Shown: positions 8,295 through 18,458, counted from the stretch's first letter. The stretch: DNA of 64,000 bases from Paenibacillus_S sp043945595 (GCF_043945595.1 NZ_JBIFNP010000001.1:5394001-5458000), one strand, 5' to 3'. Notes: generated from the sequence alone by a model not told the origin. Translations and numbers: made by a program.

Positions 8295-8967
8295 TTAGAA
8301 CAAAATCTCATTCTCAAGCTGGTTCCACATCATCTTCGTGATCTTTCCTTCGCCTTTTTTCACAACAAGCACATTCACCGTCTTTTTGCCCCACTCCCGG
8401 TAAACCTGATCCTTTGTTTCAAAGTACAGGTCAATCCGTTTGCCTTTAATGGCGCTCCCCGTATCCGCTACAATGCCGTAGCCATATCCGGGAATGTACA
8501 GCACGGTTCCGATCGGAAAGACGGCAGGATCGGCGGCTATCGTCGAAAATGAATTTTTATCCCGCTGCACCTTCATTCCCGAGAACGTCACGCCATATTC
8601 AGGGTGACCCGGGTCACTTTCCGGTCGATTCCTTGCCTGCATAATACCCGGTGGCAACAACCTCTACCACGGCGTATTTGGACATGTCCTTGTTCAGGTT
8701 GGGTACGATCGTATATTCTTTTTGTTTTTTGTTTTCTGTGCTGACGGGTTTGACGGCGGCCACTGCCTGTGTCGTTTGGCCTTGCAGTCCCGCTGCCGGA
8801 GCCTTTTGCGTCCATGCAGGACCGGATACCGTCTGATTGTGATCGTTTAAGCTCGTTTGACCGTTTTGCGCCAAGGACTGTTGTTTTTGTTCTAAAGCCA
8901 GGAATACAGACAATAGAATGACAACAAGACAAACCCATTTGGCATGTGCTACGGTTTTAGGTAACAT
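8295..8967 (-). CDS. 3D-domain cell-wall protein (YuiC/YocH-like), frameshifted
   Basis: Probable muralytic, surface-anchored protein. An N-terminal hydrophobic segment (residues 10-28) acts as signal or anchor, followed by a Gln/Thr/Ala-rich linker and a C-terminal 3D domain, named for three conserved Asp. The first frame ends in ATGYYAGKESTGK then TGA at 8614-8616. The second continues with DPGHPEYGVTFSG, FPIGTVLYIPGYGYG, VADTGSAIKGKRIDLYF and WGKKTVNVLV. Removing one base at 8614-8620 gives 223 residues with the normal YuiC junction. Probably a sequence error. It is transcribed alone and ends near the small spore-protein-like gene. Confidence 0.85.
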
Positions 8968-9059
8968 GGTTTAGTTAAACCTCCCCTTATTAGAAGAGGC
9001 TGTCCATATTTGCAAAGGATTATACATCCGGCCGCTTAACCTGAACCGCAGCTGAATAT

Positions 9060-9120
9060 CCCCAGAAAGTGGGGTCTATGCTTCGAAGCGAACTCAGGTA
9101 CTTTGCGGGGAGCCCCCAAA
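9060..9120 (+). repeat. Dispersed 60-bp intergenic element, copy A
   Basis: CCCC-AGAAAGTGGGG, then GCTTCGAAGC, then ACTCAGGTACTTTGCGGGG, with the same spacing as copies at 22468 and 50198. The parts are short palindromes. It lies between the thrS terminator and the start region of the 3D-domain gene. Confidence 0.8.
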
Positions 9121-9126
9121 TACAAT

Positions 9127-9163
9127 AAAAAAAAGCGGAAGAATCCATTGAGGATTCTTCCGC
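9127..9163 (-). terminator. Terminator of thrS
   Basis: A perfect 12-bp stem (9135-9146 with 9152-9163) has a 5-base loop and is followed on the minus strand by eight T. It ends 23 bases after the thrS stop. Confidence 0.9.
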
Positions 9164-9186
9164 CCGCCTGTAACCCAAGTGCTATA

Positions 9187-11128
9187 TTAGTCGATTTGTT
9201 TCGTTTGAATAACCTCGTTGATCATCGCAATGGCGCTGTCCAAGCCTTGTACGCCGAGATCGACACCGCCGCGCTTACGGACGGAGACGCTGGCATTGTT
9301 CATTTCATTCTCACCGACGACGAGCATGTAAGGAATTTTCTCCAGCTGCGCTTCCCGGATTTTGTAGCCGAGCTTCTCGTTACGCAGGTCGGATTCGACG
9401 CGGATGCCTGCATACTGCAGCTTCTCCGCCACTTCTTTGGCATAGCCTTCGAAAGCCGTCGATACCGGAATTACCTTCGCCTGAACCGGGCATAACCAGG
9501 TTGGCAGAGAGCCTGCGAAATTCTCCAGCAGGAACGCAGTCATACGCTCCATGGTAGAGATGATGCCGCGGTGGATAACGACAGGACGGTGCTTTTGCCC
9601 GTCTTCGCCGACGTATTCCAGCTGGAAGCGCTCAGGCAGCAGGAAGTCCAGCTGAGCTGTAGAGAGCGTCTCTTCCTTCTTCAGCGCGGTCTTGATCTGA
9701 ACGTCCAGCTTCGGACCGTAGAAGGCCGCTTCGCCTTCCGCCTCGAAGAATGGCAGGCCCAGCTCCTCTACCACTTCACGAAGCATGCGTTGGGACATTT
9801 CCCACATTGCATCGTCCGGGAAATATTTCTCCGTATCCTTCGGATCGCGGTAAGACAGACGGAAACGGTATTCCTTGATGCCGAAATCCTCGTAAACCTG
9901 GCGAATGAGGTTAATGACGCGGGCAAACTCTTCTTTGATTTGATCCGGACGGCAGAAAATATGCGCATCGTTCAGCGTCATCGCGCGTACGCGGTGCAGC
10001 CCCGTCAAAGCTCCGGACATTTCATAACGGTGCATGGTTCCAAGCTCGGCTACCCGGACAGGAAGGTCGCGGTAGCTGCGCATTTCGCTCTTATACACCA
10101 TCATATGATGCGGACAGTTCATTGGACGAAGCACCAGCTCTTCGTTGTCCATAATCATTTTCGGGAACATGTCCTCTTGATAGTGCTCCCAGTGACCGGA
10201 AGTCTTATACAGCTCCACATTCGCGAGCACAGGCGTATAGACGTGATCGTAGCCCAGTCTTTCCTCCAGATCGACGATATATCTCTCCATTGTACGGCGG
10301 ACCTTCGCTCCGTTAGGCAGCCACAGCGGCAGGCCTTGTCCCACCTCACGCGAGAAGGTGAAGTATTGAAGCTCTTTGCCAAGCTTGCGGTGATCGCGTT
10401 TTTTCGCTTCCTCCAGCAGATGAAGATGCTCGTCCAAATCCGCTTTCTTAGGGAACGCCGTCCCGTAAATGCGCTGCAGCATTTTATTCTTGGCATCTCC
10501 GCGCCAGTAAGCTCCGGCTACGCTCAATAGCTTGAATGCTTTAATCCGGCCGGTAGAAGGCAAATGCGGGCCGCGGCACAGGTCAAAAAATTCGCCTTGA
10601 TCGTAGATCGAAAGCTCGGCATCCTCAGGCAGATCGCGAATAAGCTCCAGCTTCAGCGGGTCTTCAAGCTCCGTGAAAATACGGATCGCTTCTTCTCTGC
10701 TGACGACACGGCGGCGGATCGGCAAATTTTCCTGCGTGATGCGCTCCATTTCCTTCTCAATCTTCGTCAGGTTCCTCCGGCGTAATCGGCGTTTCCAAAT
10801 CGATATCGTAATAGAATCCGTCCTCGATGACAGGACCGATCCCTAGCTTAACGGCTTTCTCGCCATAAATCCGCTTGATGGCTTGAGCCATAAGATGTGC
10901 CGTACTATGACGGTACACTTCAAGGCCCGCTTCGCTGTCCAGCGTGACAATCTCCAAGCCCGCATCATTTGAAATCTGCGTATTCAGATCAACCGTCTTG
11001 CCGTTGATTTTACCTACTACCGCATTTTTCTTGAGCCCGGAGCTGATGGAGCCGGCCACTTCTTCTATAGTGACTCCCTGCTCGTACTCTCTTACCGCTC
11101 CATCCGGAAACGTTACTTTTACTGCCAT
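9187..11128 (-). CDS. thrS: Threonyl-tRNA synthetase, frameshifted near 10773
   Basis: Class II synthetase charging tRNA-Thr, with proofreading of Ser. The N-terminal frame (from ATG 11128) holds the TGS domain and the start of the editing domain with RHSTAHLMAQAI. The second frame holds editing Cys in DLCRGPH, motif 2, zinc ligand Cys in RPMNCPHH, the VIHRGIISTMER motif 3 region and the anticodon-binding domain. Dropping one base at 10771-10775 joins ITPE to DLTKIEKEMERI and gives 646 residues, the usual length. As thrS is normally essential, the break is most likely a sequence error. A T-box leader precedes it, and ytxC lies upstream as in Bacillus. Confidence 0.93.
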
Positions 11129-11154
11129 GTCTTTCAGCCTCCAATATCCTTATT

Positions 11155-11400
11155 GTGACAACAAAAAAAGCGCATCATCCCAAAAAGGGACGAGTGCGCT
11201 TGGTCTCGTGGTTCCACCCTAGTTCGATTCGCTTAAGAAACGAATCCTCAACGGCATCCGTTAACGGGAATGACCCGGAAATATATACTTGCAGCCGCCT
11301 GGCAGTCCGCGTTCCATATTTCAGCTACAAAGGGGTAAATTATTGTCGTTTCAACTGAAGGAGCTTGCAGCCGGGACTCCTCTCTCTGAGCAGTACTTCA
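11155..11400 (-). promoter_or_regulatory. T-box riboswitch of thrS
   Basis: Untranslated leader that senses uncharged tRNA-Thr and allows read-through. The T-box sequence AGGGTGGAACCACG is at 11207-11220 on the minus strand. It is followed by a terminator (GCGCA...TGCGC stem with TTTTTTT, 11162-11200) that the T-box arm can replace by an antiterminator. Upstream stems extend to about 11400. The specifier codon is expected to be a Thr codon, but I could not assign it with certainty. Gene context fits thrS. Confidence 0.88.
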
Positions 11401-11425
11401 ATAATTGTTGTCTTTGATTTCAGCA

Positions 11426-12343
11426 TTATCCTTTATTATAATCAGATGCGGCAGACCGGTCAAGGGTTTGGCATAACCTGCAATATTTACAAAGCTGCAC
11501 CCTGTTTTCAAAGATTTGCGTAATCGTCTGGATAACCTGTACTTCCGGATCCCGGGTGTGAATATATATCTGCTGCGGAGAAACAGAGATGAGCGTGCTG
11601 ACAATTACATCCTCAAAATTAATGTCCCGCTCCAGCATTTCCACCGTCAGGGTTGCATCGTTTCCGCTTGTATCAATGGGCTCCATCCGGTCATTCAGCA
11701 GCACGAACTCGTTGCCGCCTTTATGTATCAGGTGAGCGAGAGGGATTTTGGCTTCTTGGATATAGACAAAATATTTCAGCAGCGATATGAACTCCTGATA
11801 CTGCTGATCCATCAGAAACTCATCAATCGCGTATTCGGCCAGCTCGTGCAGCTCTTCCCTGTAAGCCCTCAGCCTAAACCGCATGAATCCATCCAGATTC
11901 AATTCCGTATTTTCCTGTAAATAAGCATAAGCCGCTTCCGCAATTTTATATTTACGGCGCAGTGCCGTCTGTTCCATCGCTTCTTCCGCCGATTCCATCT
12001 GAATCATATGCCGGCAGTAATTCAGAATGGAACGCACATCGCTTTCTTCCTTGTAATCGAACTCCTTGGCAACCAAGGCGCGAATCAGTTGTTCTTCCTC
12101 TTCGTTCACAATCCAATCGGCCAGTGCGTCGGCGACCTTTTTATAGAGCGCGTCCGCCCGATTGTCCAACTGAAAGCGGGGCAGCACGCCATTCACTTCA
12201 ATGACAGAGCAAGTGTCGGAGCTGTGCGACTCCACCGTGATTTGCTCTTTATCCACACTTTCGACCGCTTCCCGTACCGCTTGCCCGAGCCGTCCAACCG
12301 ACTCGCCCGGCGATTTCATTAGGGTCAAAGCAATCAGCTTCAT
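11426..12343 (-). CDS. ytxC: YtxC-like sporulation-associated protein
   Basis: A 305-residue soluble protein of the YtxC family, of poorly known function, usually encoded just upstream of thrS in Bacillus, as here. I chose the ATG at 12343 (MKLIALTLMKS), eight bases after AAGGAG; the frame extends further but without a start signal. The body is helical and acidic. The C-terminus has a Cys-rich tail (CKYCRLC) that may bind metal. Function in sporulation is inferred from the family's reported association and not from a catalytic motif. No membrane segment is seen. Confidence 0.85.
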   Translation of the reverse strand: MKLIALTLMKSPGESVGRLGQAVREAVESVDKEQITVESHSSDTCSVIEVNGVLPRFQLDNRADALYKKVADALADWIVNEEEEQLIRALVAKEFDYKEESDVRSILNYCRHMIQMESAEEAMEQTALRRKYKIAEAAYAYLQENTELNLDGFMRFRLRAYREELHELAEYAIDEFLMDQQYQEFISLLKYFVYIQEAKIPLAHLIHKGGNEFVLLNDRMEPIDTSGNDATLTVEMLERDINFEDVIVSTLISVSPQQIYIHTRDPEVQVIQTITQIFENRVQLCKYCRLCQTLDRSAASDYNKG

Positions 12344-12583
12344 CCTATTCACTCCTTCCTTCCCTAACTTCTTTTTTAAGTATATGGCCGCCGCGAGGCA
12401 TATATACAAACAACAATTTCCCATGGTATAGTTAACAAGGTATAATCGACTTATATCCTTCGCAAGATCATGATAGAAGCGAATCCGGCGCAGTACATAC
12501 TTACTTCGGCACGGATCATCGTCAAGGCTAGCGTGCAGAGATGAAGAGATTGAAATGCAGCTCATATATGGAGTGACAATTGA

Positions 12584-13684
12584 ATGGGGTTTGACTTATT
12601 GCAATTAGTGAATTTGCCTCGTTGGAACCGGAAGTTGCTGTTGGGATACTGGAGCATCATTCTTTTTTCCATTATTACCACGTCCGTCTATAACCTTGTC
12701 GTCCTTCTCCGCCACGACAATCAATTCGCGCCGTTATTCACCTTAAATACCCTCTGGATGTGCCTGGCCATGTTATGTATCGAGGCCCTGCATTACTGGA
12801 TGAACCGTTCCAACGATTACATTATCATTATTGGCGGAGCCGTCATCTCGTATGGCATGGTCAACTCCTTCCCGAATGTAACCGCCTTGCTGACCATCTT
12901 GTACGTTCCCATACTGATCTCCATTTTCTATTTTCAGATACGCAAGGTCATTTTTTCGTATATTATCAGCTTAGCCTGCTTGTATTCTCTATTCTTTTTT
13001 AACCTTTGTTATCACTCCAAGTATACGGTTTACGATCTGATTGCGATGACGCTGGTATTAACGATCGGCGGTGCCGCCGCGCTCGCTATCATGAGCCGGG
13101 GCTCAGAGCTGATGGGTCATCTCCGTTCGTCCATCGCTTCCGGGCAGGACCTGCTGATCAAGAACATTATTATGGACAAGCTGGCCAAAACCGATGCGCT
13201 TACCGAGCTCTACAACCATATGGCCTTTCATGAATATTTGGACAAGCTGATTGAGCAGGGGGAAAAATACAATTTATCGTTTCAGCTTGCGCTGCTCGAT
13301 ATCGATCACTTCAAGAAGGTCAATGATACGTACGGCCACCGGGCCGGAGATGTGGTATTGAAAGCCGTCGCACAAACCATTAAGGATATGGTTTCTCTGA
13401 ATGATTTTCCGGCGCGCTACGGCGGCGAAGAATTTGCTATCATTTTCACAGATATGGAGCTCGAGAAAGCACTGTACAATCTGGAGAATATCCGCAAACG
13501 CATTGAGGAGCAGCACCATGAGGAGCTTAAGGGACAGGCGGTAACGATCAGTATCGGGGTACACGATTATAAAAAAGGCTGCACGAAGGAATGCTTGTTT
13601 TCCGGCGCCGACCTGGCTCTCTATGAGGCCAAAAGAAACGGCCGCAACCGGACCGTCGTCCATCATACAACAAAAAAGCAATAA
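12584..13684 (+). CDS. Membrane diguanylate cyclase (GGDEF)
   Basis: Makes the second messenger cyclic di-GMP from two GTP. It has 366 residues: a hydrophobic N-terminal half with about six membrane helices (20-190), then a GGDEF domain (about 200-362). The active-site motif is RYGGEEFAI, with GGEEF at 280-284. The Asp of the LTELYNHMAFHE segment and ALLDIDHFKKVND mark the rest of the site. The usual inhibitory site RxxD upstream of the motif reads SLND, so the Arg is missing and product inhibition is probably lost. The gene is monocistronic, divergent from ytxC, and starts at ATG 12584 after a GGAG. Confidence 0.92.
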   Translation: MGFDLLQLVNLPRWNRKLLLGYWSIILFSIITTSVYNLVVLLRHDNQFAPLFTLNTLWMCLAMLCIEALHYWMNRSNDYIIIIGGAVISYGMVNSFPNVTALLTILYVPILISIFYFQIRKVIFSYIISLACLYSLFFFNLCYHSKYTVYDLIAMTLVLTIGGAAALAIMSRGSELMGHLRSSIASGQDLLIKNIIMDKLAKTDALTELYNHMAFHEYLDKLIEQGEKYNLSFQLALLDIDHFKKVNDTYGHRAGDVVLKAVAQTIKDMVSLNDFPARYGGEEFAIIFTDMELEKALYNLENIRKRIEEQHHEELKGQAVTISIGVHDYKKGCTKECLFSGADLALYEAKRNGRNRTVVHHTTKKQ

Positions 13685-13712
13685 GCCCCCGTGGAGATCA
13701 CAGGGGCTGTTT
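13683..13712. terminator. Bidirectional terminator between GGDEF gene and mqnC
   Basis: AGCCCC(C) pairs with (A)GGGGCT around GTGGAGATCAC, followed by TTTCTTTTT on the plus strand. It lies between two convergent genes. Confidence 0.75.
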
Positions 13713-13729
13713 CTTTTTGCAGCGGATGT

Positions 13730-14867
13730 TTAGTTTTGCATAATAAAATCTTTCTCGACTCTCTCGTCCAGATCGTCGAACATACGAAGAATTTCGTAGC
13801 GCGTGTTGCGCTGCGCCGGGATTTTGCCTGCCTCGCGGATCAGCTGCAGCGTCGAGCCGATATTGACCTTATGCGTCGTTCCTGCTGCCGAGACGACATT
13901 CTCTTCAATCATAGTGCTGCCGAAATCGTTGCAGCCGTAATGAAGCGATTTTTTGCCGACCTCCGGCCCCATCGTCACCCACGAGGATTGGAAATTCGGA
14001 ATATTGTCGAGCATGATGCGGCTGATCGCCACATTTTTCAGGTACTCGTCCTGGACCGAGCTTCTCAGCCTTCAGGTTCGTGTTGTCCGGCTGGAACGTC
14101 CAGGAAATAAAAGCAAGGAAGCCAGGCGACTTATAGCCGTTCGCAATGCACTCGTCTTGAGCCTCGCGTACGCGCAGCAAATGAAGGGCACGCTCCTCCA
14201 TCGATTCGCCGAAGCCGATAACCATGGTGGCGGTGGTCGACATGCCTATGCGGTGCGCCGTCTGCATGACGTCCATCCAATCGCGCCACGAGCCTTTCTT
14301 CCGGCTGATCTTCCTCCGCGTACGGTCGTCCAGAATTTCACCGCCGCCGCCCGGCAGCGAGTCCAGTCCTGCGGCATGAAGCTCACGAACCACTTCCTCC
14401 AGGGAAAGTCCGTTCGATACTTCCTTCATCTTCAGAATCTCAGCCGGAGAGAAGGAATGCATCGTAATATTGAAACGCTTCTTGATTTCGCGGAGCAGGT
14501 CCGTGTAATACGTGAAAGGCAGGTTGGGGTTCGTGCCGCCCTGCATCAAAATTTCCGTTCCGTTCACGTCGAGCGTTTCCTGGATTTTCTGGAAAATCGT
14601 CTCGTCCGGCAGCACATAGCCCTCGCTGGAGCCAGGCGCACGGTAAAATGCACAGAACCGACAGTAAACATCACAAATGTTCGTATAGTTAATATTACGT
14701 CCGACCACAAACGTAGTGATCGGTTCCGGATGGAACCTGAGCATGATCTGATTGGCGACATGCCCCATCTTTTCTATTTCATCGGATTCATATAATCGAA
14801 TGCAATCCTCTACGCTAATCCGGTTGCCGGCCAAAGCACGGTCCAAAATGCCGTCGATGGAACTCAT
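13730..14867 (-). CDS. mqnC: Cyclic dehypoxanthinyl futalosine synthase, frameshifted
   Basis: Radical SAM enzyme of the futalosine route to menaquinone, closing the ring of dehypoxanthine futalosine. The cluster motif CDVYCRFC (CxxxCxxC) is near residue 67, with the family signatures LMQGGTNP and GLDSLPGGGGEIL further on. I chose ATG 14867 behind AAAGGAG. The first frame runs to NLKAEKLGP then goes astray. The second frame continues VAISRIMLDNIPNFQSSW to FIMQN. Removing one base at 14049-14054 gives about 379 residues, the normal length. Probably a sequence error. No other mqn gene is nearby. Confidence 0.9.
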
Positions 14868-15128
14868 ATAGAACACTCCTTTGTGCTTCTTTTCACAATC
14901 TATTTAGTACACGAAAAAACTCATAAAATCATCGTACCACAAACGCCCGACTTCGTCATTAAAAAAGAGGCTGTTCAAGAAGTTGTGAAATATTGGTCCT
15001 GCCCCATACACTCCTTTTTCGCTCCTCACAGCATAGAGAAAGAGCCGCTGGGCGGCATCTGCCTCCTCATCGGCTCCGATATGACTTCATTGGAAATTCG
15101 TGCTCTGCGTCGTGCACGCCCGTCAGCT

Positions 15129-16295
15129 TCAGCCTTGCAGCGCCTGCTCCAGGTCCTCGAGCAAGTCGTCGATATTCTCAAGCCCGACGGAATAACGGAT
15201 CAGTCCGTCCGTAATGCCCCGCTCCAGCCTGACCTCTCTAGGCATCGCGGCATGAGACATCATAGCAGGATACGATAAAATACTTTCGACCGCTCCGAGG
15301 CTCACGGCAACAAGCGGAATCTGCACCTTGGCGAGCACCTGCTTGGCCCGTTCTTCGGAGCCGACATCGAAAGAAACGACCGCTCCGTACCCGAGCGACT
15401 GCTTCTCATGAATGTCACGCCCCGGGTGGGACTCCAGGCCGGGATAGTAGACGCGTCCTACGGCAGGATGCGCAGCAAGCCACGACGCCAGACGTTTGGC
15501 GCTGATTTCATGCGCTTCCATACGGTTCTGGAGCGTCTTCATTCCGCGCATCAGCAGCCAGGAATCGGAGACGCCGAGAATGGTGCCGAGTCCGTTCTGC
15601 ACTGCCTTCATCTGCTGCCCGATGCGATCGTTGGCGACTACGGCCAAGCCTGCCGTCACGTCGCTGTGGCCGCCCAAAAATTTGGTGGCGCTGTGCAGCA
15701 CAATATCTACACCCAACTCGATCGGACGCTGGTGATAAGGAGTCATGAACGTGTTATCGACCATCGTGAGCAGGTCATGCTCTTTGGCCCAAGCCGTTAC
15801 GGCTCCAATATCGGTTATTCTCAGTGTCGGGTTCGACGGCGTTTCCATATAAACAACCTTCGTATTCGGCTTCAATGCAGCCTTTACCTTGTCCAAATCA
15901 GTCATGTCGACAAACGTGGTTTCCACGTTCATTCGAGTCATGATCGTGCTGAGCAAGCGATAAGTGCCACCGTAAACGTCTTCGGTACAAATGACGTGGT
16001 CGCCTGCCGACAGCAGCATGAAGGCCGCCGAAATGGCCGCCATGCCGGAAGCGAAGGCAAAGCCGCGGGTGCCGCCTTCGAGCAGCGCGATATAATCTTC
16101 CAGCGCTTGACGGGTCGGATTGCCCGAACGGGTATAATCATACGGCTGATTCGCATCGACGTCCGCTTGATGGAACGTCGATGCCTGGTAAATCGGCGTA
16201 CTGGAGGCGCCGGTAGCCGGATCGATTTCTTTGCCGAAATGAATCAATTTCGTTGCGAATTGTCTGGATGCGTGAGTGCGGGTAGGTCCGGCCAT
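15129..16295 (-). CDS. metC: Cystathionine beta-lyase (PLP-dependent)
   Basis: Cys/Met metabolism PLP enzyme of 388 residues; cleaves cystathionine to homocysteine. It has the family sequence YTRSGNPTR, the SGMAA PLP-phosphate contact and the PLP lysine in HSATKFLGGHSDV, and ends in the usual IRYSVGLENIDDLLEDL. It starts seven bases after the stop of the paralogous gene upstream, in the order metA-metI-metC under one SAM riboswitch. The split of roles between the two paralogues follows the Bacillus metI-metC order, and sequence alone does not separate gamma-synthase from beta-lyase firmly. Confidence 0.88.
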   Translation of the reverse strand: MAGPTRTHASRQFATKLIHFGKEIDPATGASSTPIYQASTFHQADVDANQPYDYTRSGNPTRQALEDYIALLEGGTRGFAFASGMAAISAAFMLLSAGDHVICTEDVYGGTYRLLSTIMTRMNVETTFVDMTDLDKVKAALKPNTKVVYMETPSNPTLRITDIGAVTAWAKEHDLLTMVDNTFMTPYHQRPIELGVDIVLHSATKFLGGHSDVTAGLAVVANDRIGQQMKAVQNGLGTILGVSDSWLLMRGMKTLQNRMEAHEISAKRLASWLAAHPAVGRVYYPGLESHPGRDIHEKQSLGYGAVVSFDVGSEERAKQVLAKVQIPLVAVSLGAVESILSYPAMMSHAAMPREVRLERGITDGLIRYSVGLENIDDLLEDLEQALQG

Positions 16296-16301
16296 CGTTA
16301 T

Positions 16302-17486
16302 CTAGACCCCCTCAATCTCTGCCTGCGCCAGCGCGATAGCCCGGGACAGATCGGCAATCAGGTCTTCGATGTGCTCGATGCCGACGGAGAACCGCAGCAG
16401 ACGGTCGTCGACGCCGATCTGGCGGCGGATTTCTTCCGGAATATCCGCATGTGTCTGTACCGCCGGATATGTCATCAGAGACTCCACGCCGCCCAAGCTT
16501 TCCGCGAAGGCAATGAGCTCAATATGGCGGAGAATCGGCTCGATCAAGCGGGCATCGTTCACTTTAAATGAGAAAATACCGGTGTTGCCGGACGATTGCC
16601 TGCTTTGAACATCATAATTCGGGTGGCTTTCCAGCCCCGGGTAGTAGACGGACTCCACCTGCGGGTGCGTTTGAAGGAAGCTTGCCATACGGGTCGCATT
16701 GTATTGATGGCGCTCCATCCGGATCGCCAGCGTCTTCATGCCGCGCATCAACAGCCAGCTGTCCTGCGGGTTCAATACCGCGCCGATGGAGTTATGTAAA
16801 AACGCCATCTGCTCGGATAATTCCTTGCCTTTGGTTACAATCAGGCCGGCCAGCACGTCGTTGTGACCGCCCAAATATTTGGTAGCGCTGTGAATGACCA
16901 CATCGGCGCCCAGCTCAATCGGACGCTGGAAGAACGGTGTCAGCAGCGTGTTATCAACGATGGACAAGATGTTTTTCTTCTTGGCCCAGGCACAAACCTT
17001 TTCCAGGTCCGTGATCATCATCAGCGGGTTCGTCGGCGTTTCGATCACAACCGCTTTCGTGTTCGGCCGGTAGTGCGATTCAAGAGCATCCAGATCATTC
17101 GTGTCCACATAAGTGGCCGTTACGCCGAAACGGGACATGATTTTTTCAAGTAGTCGGTAAGTGCCGCCGTACAAGTCCAGGGAAACGATCAGATGATCGC
17201 CTTGGCTGAACAGAGCGAAGATCGTTTGCAGCGCCGCCATTCCCGAGCTGCAGGCAAAGCCGGCATCACCCGATTCCAGCTGAGCGATGGCGTCCTCGAG
17301 CACTTTTCTCGTCGGGCTCTTGGTGCGGGCGTAATCGAAGCCCGTGCTTTGCCCGAGCTTAGGATGCCGGAACGCCGTCGCTTGGTAGATCGGGAAGCTG
17401 ACCGCACCTGTTACAGGCTCCTGTATCGATCCGATCTGAGCCAACCGGCTCTCAATTTTCAAATCATTCCTGGACTGCTCACTCAT
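16302..17486 (-). CDS. metI: Cystathionine gamma-synthase / O-acetylhomoserine thiolase
   Basis: PLP enzyme of 394 residues condensing O-acetylhomoserine with cysteine (or sulfide). It has YARTKSPTRK, SSGMAAL and the PLP lysine in HSATKYLGGHNDV. The start ATG at 17486 overlaps the metA stop by four bases (ATGA), a sign of translational coupling, with AGGAGG upstream. About half of its residues match the neighbouring metC, showing an old tandem duplication. It shares the SAM-I riboswitch at the head of the operon. Confidence 0.88.
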   Translation of the reverse strand: MSEQSRNDLKIESRLAQIGSIQEPVTGAVSFPIYQATAFRHPKLGQSTGFDYARTKSPTRKVLEDAIAQLESGDAGFACSSGMAALQTIFALFSQGDHLIVSLDLYGGTYRLLEKIMSRFGVTATYVDTNDLDALESHYRPNTKAVVIETPTNPLMMITDLEKVCAWAKKKNILSIVDNTLLTPFFQRPIELGADVVIHSATKYLGGHNDVLAGLIVTKGKELSEQMAFLHNSIGAVLNPQDSWLLMRGMKTLAIRMERHQYNATRMASFLQTHPQVESVYYPGLESHPNYDVQSRQSSGNTGIFSFKVNDARLIEPILRHIELIAFAESLGGVESLMTYPAVQTHADIPEEIRRQIGVDDRLLRFSVGIEHIEDLIADLSRAIALAQAEIEGV

Positions 17487-18409
17487 ATGGAATACTCCTC
17501 CTTGTGCAAATCGTACGGGGTCTCTTGGTATACATAATAGTTCAACCAGTTGGAGAACAGCAGGTTGGCATGGGCGCGCCACGAGACAAGCGGTTCTTTG
17601 GTAGGGTCGTCGTTCGGATAATAATTTTTGGGAACGGCAATATCCAGCCCTTTGTTGACGTCGCGGTCATACTCGTATTTCAGTGTACACGCATCATATT
17701 CGGAATGGCCCGTAACAAAAATATGTTTGCCGTCCTTGGTGCCGACGATGTAAACGCCCGCCTCCGGCGATTCGGACAAAATCTCCAGCTCGGCAATGTT
17801 CTCGATATCCTCCCGCCGTACTTCCGTGTGCCGCGATTGGGGCACGAAGAACATTTCGTCAAAGCCGCGAAGCAGCTTCACATTGTGCTTCGTTATCATA
17901 TGGGGAAACACGCCGAACACCTTTTGATCAAGCGAATATTTCGGCACGCCGAAATGGTGGTACAGGCCGGCTTGAGCCGCCCAGCAAATATGCAGCGTGG
18001 AGGTCACGTTGCGGTTGCTCCAGTCCATAATCTGTTTCAATTCATCCCAGTAATACACGTCTTCGAAATCAAGCTGCTCCACAGGAGCACCTGTAATGAT
18101 CATGCCGTCGAATCTTTCGTTCCTTACATCGTCGAACGTCTTATAAAATTGCTCCAGATGCTCCGGAGACGTATTTTTGGAGGTATGAGTTTTCGGATGC
18201 AGCAGGACGAACTCTACCTGTACAGGAGTGTTGCCGATCAAACGCAAAATCTGCGTCTCCGTCGTCTCTTTCGTCGGCATCAGGTTCAATATGGCTATGC
18301 GAAGCGGACGAATATCCTGGTGATAGGCTTCCGTTTCGGACATGACGAATATGTTCTCGTTCGTTAAAATCTCTTTGGCGGGCAAATGATCGGGAATTTT
18401 AATAGGCAT
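17483..18409 (-). CDS. metA: Homoserine O-acetyltransferase (MetA type)
   Basis: First committed step of methionine synthesis, acylating homoserine. It has 308 residues from ATG 18409 (MPIKIPDHLPA). Catalytic Cys142 lies in LHICWAAQAG, and His235 and Glu237 in TGHSEYDA. Residue 111 is Glu (GAPVEQ). In this family Glu111 marks acetyl-CoA use and Gly111 succinyl-CoA use, so the enzyme is probably an acetyltransferase despite the common name succinyltransferase. It is first gene after the SAM-I riboswitch and overlaps metI by four bases. Confidence 0.92.
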   Translation of the reverse strand: MPIKIPDHLPAKEILTNENIFVMSETEAYHQDIRPLRIAILNLMPTKETTETQILRLIGNTPVQVEFVLLHPKTHTSKNTSPEHLEQFYKTFDDVRNERFDGMIITGAPVEQLDFEDVYYWDELKQIMDWSNRNVTSTLHICWAAQAGLYHHFGVPKYSLDQKVFGVFPHMITKHNVKLLRGFDEMFFVPQSRHTEVRREDIENIAELEILSESPEAGVYIVGTKDGKHIFVTGHSEYDACTLKYEYDRDVNKGLDIAVPKNYYPNDDPTKEPLVSWRAHANLLFSNWLNYYVYQETPYDLHKEEYSI

Positions 18410-18458
18410 CGGACAGTCACTCCTTTTGTGTAGGTCGTAATTTTCCCGCAAAAAGGCA

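Noticed and set aside
10771..10775. Programmed frameshift in thrS
   Set aside because: No slippery heptamer or following pseudoknot is evident, thrS is not known for recoding, and similar one-base breaks occur in many unrelated genes of the window.
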